Shown in pieces: positions 46,602 to 58,416 of a stretch of 64,000 nt of DNA. This stretch comes from Burkholderiales bacterium (GTDB lineage Bacteria > Pseudomonadota > Gammaproteobacteria > Burkholderiales > Burkholderiaceae_D): the NCBI GenBank assembly GCA_026399895.1, contig JAPLQC010000020.1, positions 1 to 64,000 on the forward strand. Reading direction: 5' to 3'. Position 1 is the stretch's first letter. Each line of letters begins with the position of its first letter. Both the position numbers and the translations under genes were made by a program. The notes beneath the pieces are model-generated. The model was not told where the DNA came from, ran no database searches, and worked only from the letters and a program-made list of their open reading frames with translations.

Positions 46602-46631
46602 TTGTAGCCCGTATTGAGCAACCCCTATAGT
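46602..46631 (+). promoter_or_regulatory. possible sigma-70 promoter of the sugar dehydrogenase gene
   Basis: TTGTAG (46602-46607) and TATAGT (46626-46631) are 18 bp apart and lie about 120 bp upstream of the TTG start. The -10 is good, the -35 is moderate. A rather long leader would follow. Confidence 0.4.
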
Positions 46632-46752
46632 CCGTGGCCCACTAGCATTGCAGAAGCTTTTTCATCGATATTGTGTAAACACTATCAATGAAAGTTTTGC
46701 CGCGTTAGCGGTTACAAACCGTGTTGTTTATAAAAACCAATCGGAGAATAAA

Positions 46753-48078
46753 TTGGCCAAATCCAACGTTTTCGTAAAGAGCGCACTTGCATCGGCACTG
46801 CTCATCGCCTTCTCGGCATCGAGCTTTGCAAAAGATGAGAAGCTCGAAAAGATCTCGGGTTTCAGAACTTCTGGCACTGAGATCGATATCCCTACAGTGT
46901 CACAGACCGGCGCAAATGCCGATCGACTGAAGGCAAACCTGAAGAAGATCAAGTTGCCAGCTGGCTTCAAGATCGAACTCTACGCTGTCGTTCCTGATGC
47001 GCGTTACATGGCTGTTGCACCATCGACCAACATGCTGTTCGTTGGTACACGCAAGACCACCGTGTGGGCAGTTACTGACCGCAACGGCGACATGAAAGCT
47101 GACGAGGTCAAGCCTTTCGCACCTTCCATCACCTTCAAGAACCCGAACGGCGTTTGCTGGACCAAAGACGGCTTCCTGATCGTGGTCGAATCGAACCGCG
47201 TGCTGAACTTCCCAGCAGCTGAATACTTCTACGAAGGTCCGGACGTTGCAGTGATCACTGCAGTTGATCATGGCGGTCTGATCCCAGTCGCAGAAGAGTC
47301 CTTCAACCACACCGGCCGTACCTGCAAAGTTGCGGACGATGGCAAGGTCTACATCACACTCGGCCAGCCGTTCAACGTGCAGCCGAAAGACAAGATCGAC
47401 CTGTACAACAAGACCGGTATCGGTGGCGTTATTCGCTTGAACCCATTCGATGGCTCGGGCAAAGAAGTGTACGCAATGGGTATGCGTAACCCAGCTGGTC
47501 TGGACATCAACCCGAAAGACAAGACCATCTGGACTACCGACAACCAAGTTGACGGTCTGGGTGACGACGTTCCACCGGGCGAACTGAACCGCATCACCGC
47601 TGCTGGCCAACACTTCGGCTTCCCGTTCTACAACGGTAAGTTCAAAGTTGCTGGTTCGCCTGCTGCACCTGAACTGAAAGATATGCCAGAACCAGCCGGC
47701 ATGATCTTCCCACAGGTTGAGTTCCCAGCTCACCAGGCACAGCTCGGCATGTCGTTCTACACCGGCAAGTCGTTCCCTGCTAAGTATCGTGGTGGTATGT
47801 TCATCGCTTCGCACGGTTCGTGGAACCGTAAAGAGCCGAGCGGCTACCTGATCAACTACGTGCCAGTCAAAGAAGACGGTACAGCTGGCGCAGCTGAAGT
47901 CTTTGCTGAAGGCTTCCTGGACCCAGAGACCAAGCGTGCTATCGGCCGCCCAGTTGACGTTGCCAACCTCCCAGATGGCTCGATTCTGGTGTCGGACGAC
48001 TACGCTGGCGCGATCTATCGCATCAGCTACGCTGGCGCAGCAGGCGCACCTGCTGCTAAGGCCAAGAAGAAGCAGTAA
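46753..48078 (+). CDS. PQQ-dependent sugar dehydrogenase (sorbosone dehydrogenase-like)
   Basis: This is a 441-residue periplasmic beta-propeller oxidoreductase. It probably starts at TTG 46753, six bases after GGAG, which places the signal peptide (KSALASALLIAFSASSFAKD) at the true N-terminus; the frame upstream to 46648 is not needed. Family motifs include KLPAGFKIELYA near residue 60, YAMGMRNPAGLDINPKD near 240, DDVPPGELNRI near 272 and FIASHGSWNRKEPSGY near 355. The cytochrome c gene downstream is a plausible electron acceptor. Codon use is unusually uniform, as in highly expressed genes. Confidence 0.85.
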   Translation: MAKSNVFVKSALASALLIAFSASSFAKDEKLEKISGFRTSGTEIDIPTVSQTGANADRLKANLKKIKLPAGFKIELYAVVPDARYMAVAPSTNMLFVGTRKTTVWAVTDRNGDMKADEVKPFAPSITFKNPNGVCWTKDGFLIVVESNRVLNFPAAEYFYEGPDVAVITAVDHGGLIPVAEESFNHTGRTCKVADDGKVYITLGQPFNVQPKDKIDLYNKTGIGGVIRLNPFDGSGKEVYAMGMRNPAGLDINPKDKTIWTTDNQVDGLGDDVPPGELNRITAAGQHFGFPFYNGKFKVAGSPAAPELKDMPEPAGMIFPQVEFPAHQAQLGMSFYTGKSFPAKYRGGMFIASHGSWNRKEPSGYLINYVPVKEDGTAGAAEVFAEGFLDPETKRAIGRPVDVANLPDGSILVSDDYAGAIYRISYAGAAGAPAAKAKKKQ

Positions 48079-48122
48079 TTTGGATAGCTGCCGAGTCAAA
48101 AGCTCGGTAGCCATTTGAATCA

Positions 48123-48155
48123 AGCCCGCCGCAAACCATTGCGGCGGGCTTTTTT
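48123..48155 (+). terminator. terminator after the sugar dehydrogenase gene
   Basis: AGCCCGCCGC and GCGGCGGGCT form a perfect 10-bp stem followed by TTTTTG. It separates the dehydrogenase from the cytochrome gene, so the cytochrome is either expressed by read-through or from its own promoter in the 30 bp that remain. Confidence 0.9.
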
Positions 48156-48187
48156 GTAAGAACCTACTTGTTTTCGCGAATACAAAT

Positions 48188-48517
48188 ATGAAAAAAGCTT
48201 TTTATATTCTTTTTGGGATTGTTGGAGTGACCCTGTGCGGGCCGACTGTGGCAACAAACATTGCTGCAGGTGCCTCTGTCGCGCAAAGCTGTGTCATGTG
48301 TCATGGTGACAAAGGTATATCGACAATGGCCGGCACGCCCTCCCTCGCTGGGCAGTCAGATCTCTACCTCGCGAACCAGCTTCGTGACTTCCGTGACGGC
48401 AAGCGTCACAACGAGGTGATGAATGTGATTGCGAAGCCACTCAGCGACGCAGAAATCGATAACGTCTCAGCTTACTTCGCGCAGTTTGAAATCCAGCTGA
48501 AGAAAAAAGGTAAATAA
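48188..48517 (+). CDS. small periplasmic c-type cytochrome
   Basis: This is a 109-residue class I cytochrome c. It has a signal peptide (residues 1-22), one haem site CVMCH near residue 35-39, and a distal Met in NEVMNVIAKPLSDAEIDNVSAYF, the usual axial ligand region. It resembles cytochrome c553-type single-haem carriers. Its position after the PQQ-type dehydrogenase suggests that it takes electrons from it, though a strong terminator lies between them. Confidence 0.9.
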   Translation: MKKAFYILFGIVGVTLCGPTVATNIAAGASVAQSCVMCHGDKGISTMAGTPSLAGQSDLYLANQLRDFRDGKRHNEVMNVIAKPLSDAEIDNVSAYFAQFEIQLKKKGK

Positions 48518-48555
48518 GCTTGACGTCAGACGACGCGAGGTCTTAAGGCCGATCG

Positions 48556-48587
48556 AAACCCCCGCTGATGATAGCGGGGGTTTTTAT
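48556..48587 (+). terminator. terminator after the cytochrome c gene
   Basis: ACCCCCGC and GCGGGGGT form a stem with a loop of about eight bases, followed by TTTTATTTG. It lies about 40 bp past the cytochrome stop and just before the convergent nhaR-like gene. Confidence 0.85.
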
Positions 48588-48598
48588 TTGGGCAGCCA

Positions 48599-49492
48599 TC
48601 AAAACACATCTCTGTGAATCGCATTCAATATGGCTTCAATCGCAGGATGCTGAATTTTGCGTTCGTTGGAAATAACGTAAATCTGTTCTCTGACTTGAGT
48701 CATGACGCCAACCTCGACAGCACCAAATTGTGACTTCACATCTTGAGCCAATACCGTTGGTGCTGGAAACAGGCCGCGCCCGGCGCGACCGAAGGTGTGT
48801 AGCAGCGCATTGTCATCAAACTCGCCAATCAGATCTGGTTGAATATCATGCAGTTCAAACCAATGATCAATTCGGGCTCGTATCGCATTATTTCGAGTGG
48901 GCAGTAGCATGGGCGCACCCGTCAGACTTTTCGGAAACCCCTTGCGGTAACGTTCAGCTAACTCAGGCACCGCATACAAGCTGATCTGTGTTTCACCTAA
49001 CAAGTGACTGAACACTCGTAACGATGAACCGGGCGGCACCGCACGATCAGTGAGCATCACATCGAGCTTGTGAACCGATAGCTTGCCGAGCAAGGATTCA
49101 AATTGCTCTTCATAACAGATCAGACGCACGCGTTGCGGGAGCGCAAGCGCTGCGTCTAGCATGCGCGATGCGATCAGCTTGGGCAGCGAATCAGAAATTC
49201 CGACCGTTAGGCGCATTACCGGTTCGGTGTCGACATCGGCCAAGGCCTCCTGCAACTGCTCGCCCAGTAAAAAAATCTGGTCGGCGTAGCGCAGCGCCAC
49301 TTGGCCTGCCTCGGTCAACACCAAGCGACGGCCCTGCGGCTTGAATAGCGCCTTGCCCATGGCCTGTTCAAGCAGGGATAGCTGTGCGCTAACCGTCTGG
49401 ATCGCCAGACCTAAGCGGTCAGCGGCACGGGTCACGCTGCCCTCTTTGGCGACCACCCAGAAATAATGTAAATGTCGAAAATTAAGGCTCAC
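48599..49492 (-). CDS. nhaR: LysR-family regulator, NhaR-like
   Basis: This is a 297-residue transcription factor with an N-terminal winged helix (residues 1-60; FRHLHYFWVVAKEGSVTRAADRLG) and a C-terminal effector domain. The N-terminal pattern HYFWVVAKEGS and the IQTVSAQLSLLEQ helix match NhaR, the sodium-responsive activator of antiporter genes. No antiporter is nearby, but the divergent neighbour is a TerC-type ion protein that it might control. The start codon is GTG. Its C-terminal end is convergent with the cytochrome gene. Confidence 0.82.
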   Translation of the reverse strand: MSLNFRHLHYFWVVAKEGSVTRAADRLGLAIQTVSAQLSLLEQAMGKALFKPQGRRLVLTEAGQVALRYADQIFLLGEQLQEALADVDTEPVMRLTVGISDSLPKLIASRMLDAALALPQRVRLICYEEQFESLLGKLSVHKLDVMLTDRAVPPGSSLRVFSHLLGETQISLYAVPELAERYRKGFPKSLTGAPMLLPTRNNAIRARIDHWFELHDIQPDLIGEFDDNALLHTFGRAGRGLFPAPTVLAQDVKSQFGAVEVGVMTQVREQIYVISNERKIQHPAIEAILNAIHRDVF

Positions 49493-49616
49493 TGTTAGTT
49501 CCGTTTTATCGAAGAGTCGATCTCATTAACTTAGGATGGGCAACAGACGGCTGCACAGCGCATCCCGCAATACCTCGTTAGAATTCTGCCAAATTCGTTT
49601 CTGATTAGGATGACTG

Positions 49617-50381
49617 ATGATTGAGTTACTTTCCGACCCGCACACCTGGATTGCGTTCGCGACACTGACCGCGCTGGAATTAGTGCTGGGCATTGATAAC
49701 GTCATTTTCATTTCCATACTGGTCGACAAGTTGCCGGCGCATCAGCGAGAACTCGCCCGCAAGATCGGCTTGTTCGCGGCGATGTTCATGCGGATTGGTT
49801 TGCTGTTTATGCTGAGCTGGATCATTGGCATGACCTCACCGCTGTTTGAAATCATGGGAAATGCATTGTCAGGGCGCGATCTGGTGCTCCTTTTGGGTGG
49901 GCTGTTCCTGCTCTGGAAAAGTGTTGGCGAGATCCACCAGCTGATGGAAGGCGCCCACGAGCAACGGAAAGGCGTAGCGCACGCTGCATTTGGGGTAGTG
50001 ATTCTCCAAATCATGCTGATCGATCTGGTGTTCTCGCTGGACTCCATCATCACCGCGGTCGGCATGGTCGATCGTATTGAGATCATGGTCGCTGCGGTGG
50101 TTGTATCCGTGGGTCTAATGATGCTGTTCGCAGGTGCGATTGGCCGCTTTGTTTCCTCACATCCCACTTTCAAGGTGCTTGCGCTTTCATTCCTGGTGGC
50201 GATCGGTGTCATGCTGATTGCAGAAAGCTTTGGCACACATATTCCTAAGGGATACATTTACAGCGCGATGGCGTTCTCAGTAATTGTTGAAATGATTAAT
50301 CTGCGACTTCGGCGGCGTTCTTCACGGCCGGCTGATTTGATTGCCTCGATCGGAGATGAGCAACGTGATGAAAAGGCGTAA
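49617..50381 (+). CDS. TerC family integral membrane protein
   Basis: This is a 254-residue inner-membrane protein with seven predicted helices. Family hallmarks are ALELVLGIDNVIFISILVDKLP near residues 18-40 and IMLIDLVFSLDSIITAVGMV near 135-155, in which two acidic Asp residues lie inside the membrane as in metal exporters. TerC-type proteins have been linked to manganese export during protein metalation and to tellurite resistance; the ion here is not known. It is divergent from the nhaR-like gene and convergent with the AI-2E-type gene. Confidence 0.88.
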   Translation: MIELLSDPHTWIAFATLTALELVLGIDNVIFISILVDKLPAHQRELARKIGLFAAMFMRIGLLFMLSWIIGMTSPLFEIMGNALSGRDLVLLLGGLFLLWKSVGEIHQLMEGAHEQRKGVAHAAFGVVILQIMLIDLVFSLDSIITAVGMVDRIEIMVAAVVVSVGLMMLFAGAIGRFVSSHPTFKVLALSFLVAIGVMLIAESFGTHIPKGYIYSAMAFSVIVEMINLRLRRRSSRPADLIASIGDEQRDEKA

Positions 50382-50444
50382 CTCGGTTTGCAGGGCTTAG
50401 CATCTTCAGGATTCCATTCCGTTCATCAAGGAGTCCCTTCCTTG

Positions 50445-51458
50445 TCAGACGAGGTTTACGGCCTGTAGCTCGTGCTTGAGATAGGCATAAAACACCGGCG
50501 CCGCGATGACGCCGGGTATGCCGAACAGCGCCTCCATAACTAGCATGGCGGCTAGCAGCTCCCAAGCCCGCGCATTGATCTGTGTGCCGATAATTTTCGC
50601 GTTGAGAAAGTATTCCAACTTGTGAATGGTGACCAGAAAGAGCAATGACGCCATTGCCACGCCGAGTGAGTAAGACAGGCTCACCATCACGATGACCGAA
50701 TTCGAAATGAGATTGCCGATCACGGGCAGCAAGCCGGCGACAAAGGTCACCAAGATCATGGTCTTCACCAGGGGCAGCTTGATGCCTACCAGCGGCAAAA
50801 CGATTGCCAGATAAATCGCTGTGAAGGCGGCATTGATGGCGGCGATTCTTACTTGGGCAAACACAACGCGTCGGAATGATTGATGTAGCGTGGCGACGCG
50901 CTCATGCAAAGCCGCTGCGAGTGGTTTGAATCTCGGTATTTGCGTGGTGTCGTATAAGGCCGCCATCGCGCCGATCACCATGCCGATCAAAATCTGTACA
51001 AATACACGGCCCGTCTGTTGGCCCACTTGAGTGGCTTGTGTGGCGTGGTCGCGTATCCACTGCGTCAACCACTGTTGTAGGGCTTCTGCACTTTGCGGCA
51101 GTAAAGCACCAAGCCAATTAGGAATCTGACCGCGCGCCTCTTCGATCAGATCCACCAGCTTTCTTAACAAAACCGGCAAACTACCTGCTTCTGAAAAAAA
51201 GAATGAAGCGATCAACCAAACGCCCACACTCAGCAGCACGACGATGGATCCGCTCAGCGTTGCAACAGCCACTAGGCGCGCCGACCGACCGCCAATAAAG
51301 CGCGCGAGCTTGGGTGCGAGCAGATGCACCAAGGCGTAGACCAGCAATCCTGCATATAGCGCAGCTATCAGGCCCGCATGCAGCACCAATAACAATGCGA
51401 TGGCCGCCAGCACCCATGAGACTTGTCGTGGTAGCGATGCGCGGTCGAGTTGATTCAT
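50445..51458 (-). CDS. AI-2E family transporter (PerM/YhhT type)
   Basis: This is a 337-residue inner-membrane protein with about eight helices arranged as in the PerM/AI-2E exporter family. It has helix pairs at the N-terminus, a soluble segment of about 100 residues in the middle (LIEEARGQIPNWLGALLPQSAEA) and a C-terminal block containing AGLLPVIGNLISN and LVMEALFGIPGVIAAPVFYAYLK. Substrates differ widely across the family, so none is proposed. It stands alone. Confidence 0.85.
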   Translation of the reverse strand: MNQLDRASLPRQVSWVLAAIALLLVLHAGLIAALYAGLLVYALVHLLAPKLARFIGGRSARLVAVATLSGSIVVLLSVGVWLIASFFFSEAGSLPVLLRKLVDLIEEARGQIPNWLGALLPQSAEALQQWLTQWIRDHATQATQVGQQTGRVFVQILIGMVIGAMAALYDTTQIPRFKPLAAALHERVATLHQSFRRVVFAQVRIAAINAAFTAIYLAIVLPLVGIKLPLVKTMILVTFVAGLLPVIGNLISNSVIVMVSLSYSLGVAMASLLFLVTIHKLEYFLNAKIIGTQINARAWELLAAMLVMEALFGIPGVIAAPVFYAYLKHELQAVNLV

Positions 51459-51490
51459 GGTGTTGCGCGATGCATGGGTTCGCTTGCTAG

Positions 51491-51519
51491 AAAAAAGCCG
51501 CTCAGATACTGAGCGGCTT
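51491..51519 (-). terminator. terminator after the Tim44-like gene
   Basis: On the minus strand AAGCCGCTCAG and CTGAGCGGCTT form a stem (loop of three) followed by TTTT. It lies about 55 bp past the Tim44-like stop. Confidence 0.87.
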
Positions 51520-51573
51520 GAATCAAGAAGGCCTCGGAGAAAGGGGCATTACCGTGCGCCCCTGGCTTTCAAA

Positions 51574-52452
51574 CTACGACGATTGCTGGATTCCTGCCAG
51601 CAACCATCCGCCCGAGCCTGCGACGGGCTTGGTCAAGATCCATACTTCACTAAAGTGTTCGACCGGTGCATCTACATCTTCACGGATCATGCCGTGGAAG
51701 CGTACGCTGGCGATATGCTCAACGGTATTAGATTCAACGCCCAGCATCTCAGCCTCGATGCTCACAACGTCCGTGGTGTTCGATGTGGCACCGCGCTCCG
51801 TTAGCTGCATCTTAAATTCGCCAAACATCTCAGGTGTAGTGAACTCGCGGATGTCGTTGACATCAGCACGATCCCACGCGGCTTGCATGCGAATAAAGTT
51901 GGTTTTCGCGTGACGCAGAAAGCCGTTCACATCAAAGCCTTCTGGCAGTGCCGGCTGCGATGACTGCCATGTCGGGGACTGGGTCTCACCGAGACCGGAT
52001 CCGATCTCCGGTGTACGTGCAGGCTCAGACAGCTGCTCACGCTGCATGGGGCCGCCGTAAGCGGGTTGCAGCGGTGCTGGCTGAGACTTTCGGCTGATCA
52101 TCCGGTAGATGAAGAAGGCCGCTGCGGCGAGCAAACCAATCATCAGGATCGTGCCGATCATGCCAGCCGCTGCGCCACCTAAGCCGAAGTGCGACAGCAG
52201 CGCGCCGATACCAAGGCCGAGCAAAGCGCCGCCGATAATGCCGCGCCACGGGCTCGCCGGTGCCGGCGCTGCGGGTTGTGCAGGACGCTGCGCAGGGGCG
52301 GCTTGATTAGCCGGCGGCGTGGCCTGCCGGCTGTAGGTCGGGGATGACTTACCAATCGACCCACCACCGCCGAGACGTTTTGCCTGCGCGCTACCCATCA
52401 AGACGCTGGTACCCAGCACGGCCACCATCAGGAACGTCAAAAACCTTTTCAT
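51574..52452 (-). CDS. Tim44-like domain protein
   Basis: This is a 292-residue exported or membrane protein. It has a signal peptide (residues 1-24), a Pro/Ala/Gln-rich stretch (40-70), a Gly-rich membrane segment and a second hydrophobic segment (about 70-118), then a Tim44-like domain from about 165 to the end (GFDVNGFLRHAKTNFIRMQAAWDRADV). The domain is related to the membrane-binding part of mitochondrial Tim44; bacterial versions have no established function. A perfect GGAGG lies just before the ATG. Confidence 0.88.
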   Translation of the reverse strand: MKRFLTFLMVAVLGTSVLMGSAQAKRLGGGGSIGKSSPTYSRQATPPANQAAPAQRPAQPAAPAPASPWRGIIGGALLGLGIGALLSHFGLGGAAAGMIGTILMIGLLAAAAFFIYRMISRKSQPAPLQPAYGGPMQREQLSEPARTPEIGSGLGETQSPTWQSSQPALPEGFDVNGFLRHAKTNFIRMQAAWDRADVNDIREFTTPEMFGEFKMQLTERGATSNTTDVVSIEAEMLGVESNTVEHIASVRFHGMIREDVDAPVEHFSEVWILTKPVAGSGGWLLAGIQQSS

Positions 52453-52620
52453 GAAACCTCCAGATCACTGAAACAACAAGGGTACTGCGGATTTACTTTT
52501 GCCGGATTTACGGCTTGGAGACGAGTATAGGCGAAAAGTTGTTCCGAAAAACATGGCTTCTTTGCGGATGTTTGATTCGGAAATACAGGAACATGGAGAG
52601 CTATTGATTGATACGTGCCG

Positions 52621-52683
52621 ATAGTTGAAAGCTATAAAATCAATCTAAACTATCGAAATCTTGTTTCTATAGTGAATGGCTAT
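52621..52683 (+). promoter_or_regulatory. two OxyR-like ATAG-N7-CTAT elements upstream of the ahpC remnant
   Basis: ATAG and CTAT are separated by exactly 7 bp at 52621-52635 and again at 52669-52683. ATAG-N7-CTAT is the OxyR half-operator unit. The two units are 33 bp apart rather than the canonical 7, and one more CTAT lies at 52650. Their position 35-95 bp upstream of an ahpC start agrees with OxyR control of alkyl hydroperoxide reductase. Confidence 0.6.
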
Positions 52684-52716
52684 GATCCGTTGTTCATCAA
52701 CTTTATGGGAAAAATA

Positions 52717-52830
52717 ATGGCGCTCATCAATACCAGCATCAAGCCGTTCAAAACGCAGGCTTTCTACAATGGCAAATTCATCTCGCTAAAAGAAACCGAA
52801 GGGCCGAAACTGGTCGCGCGGCCTGACTAG
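52717..52830 (+). pseudogene. ahpC: alkyl hydroperoxide reductase AhpC, N-terminal remnant
   Basis: The frame from ATG 52717 reads MALINTSIKPFKTQAFYNGKF, closely like the AhpC N-terminus, and continues ISLKETEG before nine further residues and a stop. AhpC is normally about 187 residues; only about 25-29 are present, without the catalytic Cys. A GC-rich inverted repeat (52814-52840) covers the stop codon. The frame is open further upstream to 52615, but that part is not AhpC-like and contains the OxyR-type sites. The gene appears truncated, by deletion or by misassembly. Confidence 0.7.
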
Positions 52831-52873
52831 CAGGCCGCGCTGAACGCAGTGCACTCGCAGCAAGGCGACTTAA

Positions 52874-55075
52874 TCAGCCGCCCACGACTTCTTGCTTGAA
52901 CTTCAGGCGCCATGCGTGGAGCAGCGGCTCGGTGTAGCCAGAAGGTTGTACCGCGCCCTTGAAGACGAGGTCACTGGCTGCACGGAAGGCATGTGATTGT
53001 TCAAGATCAGGCGCCATCGGTCGGTAGAGCGGGTCACCGGCATTTTGTTGGTCGACGATTTTTGCCATGCGCGCCAAAGTCTCTTTGACTTGAGCTTCAG
53101 TGATCACACCATGGCGCAACCAGTTCGCAATATGCTGGCTGGAGATACGCAAGGTGGCACGGTCCTCCATCAATGCGACGTTATGAATGTCGGGCACTTT
53201 AGAGCAGCCGATGCCTTGCTCCACCCAGCGCACCACGTAACCCAGTATGCCCTGCGTATTGTTGTCGAGCTCTTCCTGAATTTCTTGGGCCGACCAGTTG
53301 GGCGCATCGACAATCGGCACCGACAACAACTGGTCGCGTAGCTGTTGCAACTCAGCGGTGTTATCTTGCTGCTCAAGCTCACGCTGGGTATCGAACACAT
53401 CCACTTGGTGATAGTGCAGGGCATGTAGCACTGCGGCTATTGGCGAAGGTACCCACGCGGTATTGGCACCAGATTTTGGATGTCCGATTTTTTGATCCAA
53501 CATCGCAGCCATCAGATCAGGCATCGCCCACATACCCTTACCGATTTGCGCGCGACCGCGCAAACCGCAACTCAAACCCGTCAGCACATTGCTACGCTCA
53601 TAGGCAGCAAGCCATGTCGAGGTTTTCATATGGCCCTTACGCAGCATGGGCCCGCCGAGTAACGAGGAGTGAATCTCGTCGCCAGTACGATCAAGGAAAC
53701 CAGTGTTGATGAAGGCGACTCGTGCTGCTGCTTCTTGCAGGCAGGCTTTGAGGTTCGTCGAGGTGCGGCGCTCTTCATCCATGATGCCGAGCTTGACGGT
53801 GTTCTCTTTCAAGCCGAGCAAGGATTCAACGCGCCCGAACAACTCGACGGCAAACGCGACTTCTTTTGGTCCATGCATCTTCGGCTTGACGATATACACC
53901 GAGCCAGCGCGGGTATTGCAGATTGCCTGTGAAGCAGGGCGGCGCAAATCATGCAGCGCGATGGTCGTAGTAACAACGGCATCCAGAATGCCTTCTGGGA
54001 TTTCTTTGCCATCGCCAATCAAGATCGCCGGATTGGTCATCAGGTGGCCGACATTGCGTAAGAACAGCAATGAACGCCCATGTAGTTTCAGTGTCTTGCC
54101 CTCGGCGCCGTTGTACTCACGATCTGGGCTCAGCGTGCGCTGAAATGTTTTACCACTCTTACTCACCTGCTCTACGAGTGTGCCTTTCAAGATGCCAAGC
54201 CAATTCTCGTAGGCAGCGACTTTATCGGTGCCATCCACCACTGCCACCGAATCTTCAAGGTCAAGAATGGTTGACAAGGCCGACTCGACAACGATGTCGG
54301 CCACGCCCGCGATATCTTGTTTACCGATCGTGCTATTGCGATTGATACAAAGCTCGATGTGCAAACCATTGTTCTTCAGCAGCATCGCTGTCGGGGCCGA
54401 TGTCTCACCCTGATAGCCGACAAACTTCGACGCATCGGCGAGTCCAGTCGCACTACCGTCTTGCATGACCGCCTTCAGTCGCGCACCATCTACAGAGTAC
54501 TCGGCAACATCTGCATGCGAGCCCGCTGCGAGTGGCACTACTTGATCAAGAAAACCACGGGCGAACGTAATCACCTTTGCACCACGCACCGGGTTATATC
54601 CACCATCACGCGTCGCACCATCAGTCTCGGGAAGGGCGTCCGTACCGTAGAGCGCGTCGTACAGTGAGCCCCAGCGCGCATTGGCGGCATTCAGTACATA
54701 ACGCGCATTCAGAATCGGTACCACCAGCTGCGGACCCGCAGTGGTTGATAGCTCTGCATCGACATGGTCAGTGGTGACTTTTACTGCTTTCGGTACCGGC
54801 AACAAGTAGCCGATCGCCTCCAGAAACTTGCGATAAGCAGGTATGTCTCGAACCGGGCCCGGGTGGGTGCTGTGCCAGGCATCCAGCTCGCTCTGCAAGC
54901 GATCGCGCTCGGCCAGCAGCTGTGCATTCTTCGGCGACAAATCATGGACTATTTGCGCGAAGCCACGCCACCAACGGTCGCTGTCGATGCCGGTGCCCGG
55001 TAGGACCTTGTCCTCGATAAAGCGGTACAGGATGGTATCCACCTGCAGGTCGTGGCAAGCGGTGCGTGCTGTCAT
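52874..55075 (-). CDS. glcB: malate synthase G
   Basis: This enzyme condenses glyoxylate with acetyl-CoA to malate in glyoxylate and glycolate use. The 733-residue protein is of the large monomeric type G: an N-terminal clasp, the TIM-barrel with [21 protein letters not shown] near residue 262-282, [19 protein letters not shown] near 329 with the catalytic Arg, and [15 protein letters not shown] near 398, plus a C-terminal plug with [14 protein letters not shown] near 655. Length is normal. GAGGA precedes the ATG. It lies 55 bp downstream of the dehalogenase gene. Confidence 0.96.
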   Translation of the reverse strand: MTARTACHDLQVDTILYRFIEDKVLPGTGIDSDRWWRGFAQIVHDLSPKNAQLLAERDRLQSELDAWHSTHPGPVRDIPAYRKFLEAIGYLLPVPKAVKVTTDHVDAELSTTAGPQLVVPILNARYVLNAANARWGSLYDALYGTDALPETDGATRDGGYNPVRGAKVITFARGFLDQVVPLAAGSHADVAEYSVDGARLKAVMQDGSATGLADASKFVGYQGETSAPTAMLLKNNGLHIELCINRNSTIGKQDIAGVADIVVESALSTILDLEDSVAVVDGTDKVAAYENWLGILKGTLVEQVSKSGKTFQRTLSPDREYNGAEGKTLKLHGRSLLFLRNVGHLMTNPAILIGDGKEIPEGILDAVVTTTIALHDLRRPASQAICNTRAGSVYIVKPKMHGPKEVAFAVELFGRVESLLGLKENTVKLGIMDEERRTSTNLKACLQEAAARVAFINTGFLDRTGDEIHSSLLGGPMLRKGHMKTSTWLAAYERSNVLTGLSCGLRGRAQIGKGMWAMPDLMAAMLDQKIGHPKSGANTAWVPSPIAAVLHALHYHQVDVFDTQRELEQQDNTAELQQLRDQLLSVPIVDAPNWSAQEIQEELDNNTQGILGYVVRWVEQGIGCSKVPDIHNVALMEDRATLRISSQHIANWLRHGVITEAQVKETLARMAKIVDQQNAGDPLYRPMAPDLEQSHAFRAASDLVFKGAVQPSGYTEPLLHAWRLKFKQEVVGG

Positions 55076-55130
55076 TTGTGATTCCTCGATGAGTTGATGT
55101 GTTGTGGTTGTTTAGATTTATCGGCGGGCT

Positions 55131-55814
55131 TTAATGTCCCCCGCGCTGCCGGACAAACTGAAGCAAGTCATTCAGCGAGCGGCCCTCACCATTCGGTGTG
55201 ACCCCAAGTACTTCTAACGGTGCTGCCGCGCGGTTCACCCAGAATGTCGGATAACCAAACCAGGCAGCACCGCAAATATCCCAGCCATTACTTGAGACGA
55301 ATAAACAATCTTCCGCCGCTAATCCCAAGGTGCTGGTACCGAGGCGGTACGTCTCCGGCGCAGTTTTGAATTTTTTCACGGTATGCGCCGACAGTACATG
55401 CGTGAACATACCGTCCATGTCTGCCGCTTTGATCACTGGGTCCAGCATTTCCGGGTTGCCATTCGAAAGAATGGCGAGCGTGAGCCCATCGCGCTTAAGC
55501 TCGTTCAGTACGTTGAGGTTTTCCGGGAACGGCGTCAGCCGGTTGTACTGATCCATGAGCTGCGATTGCGACTCTGGGCTAAGTGGGAGGCCAAGCCGGC
55601 TGCATGCAAATTGCAGTGCGTCGCGGGTGACACTGTCGAACGGCTGATAGGTGTCGGACAGCGTGCGTAGGCGCGTGTATTCAATCTGCTTGTCGCGCCA
55701 GAGATTTGCCAAGGCAGCACCTTGCCCAGGAAACTGGCGCTCAGCCTCGGCCGCAATAGCGTAGACGTCAAACAGCGTACCGTAGGCGTCAAAAATAATG
55801 GCTTGAAAAGACAT
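55131..55814 (-). CDS. haloacid dehalogenase, type II (HAD superfamily)
   Basis: This is a 227-residue HAD hydrolase. The nucleophile Asp is in IIFDAYGTLFDVYA near residue 9, the second motif is LAILSNGNPEML near 112, the Lys is in KKFKTAPETYRLG near 145 and the acidic motif is replaced by SSNGWDICGAAWFGY near 170, which together define L-2-haloacid dehalogenases. The family releases halide from 2-haloacids, giving 2-hydroxyacids; glycolate from haloacetate would feed glyoxylate to the adjacent glcB. ATG 55814 is preferred over the TTG at 55823. Confidence 0.88.
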   Translation of the reverse strand: MSFQAIIFDAYGTLFDVYAIAAEAERQFPGQGAALANLWRDKQIEYTRLRTLSDTYQPFDSVTRDALQFACSRLGLPLSPESQSQLMDQYNRLTPFPENLNVLNELKRDGLTLAILSNGNPEMLDPVIKAADMDGMFTHVLSAHTVKKFKTAPETYRLGTSTLGLAAEDCLFVSSNGWDICGAAWFGYPTFWVNRAAAPLEVLGVTPNGEGRSLNDLLQFVRQRGGH

Positions 55815-55829
55815 GCTGCGCAAGGGCGA

Positions 55830-58349
<2,520 letters not shown>

Positions 58350-58373
58350 CTAGCGGGTTTCTAAAACGGCACA

Positions 58374-58392
58374 AAGGGGCCCGATGGCCCCC
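58374..58392 (-). terminator. hairpin between dnaN and gyrB
   Basis: On the minus strand GGGGCC and GGCCCC pair around ATCG-like loop bases and are followed by TTTGTG. The U tract is short, so it may only partly terminate dnaA-dnaN transcription before gyrB. Confidence 0.45.
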
Positions 58393-58416
58393 TCAATGCG
58401 CCGCTCGGGTCTAGCC

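Noticed and set aside
46900..48123. A 407-codon open frame on the minus strand opposite the sugar dehydrogenase.
   Set aside because: It mirrors a well-supported gene whose uniform codon use removes stops on the opposite strand. Its product has no recognisable domain and no ribosome site.
52615..52716. An upstream extension of the ahpC-like frame by 34 codons.
   Set aside because: The extension covers the OxyR-type sites, is unlike any AhpC N-terminus and the ATG at 52717 has its own ribosome site.
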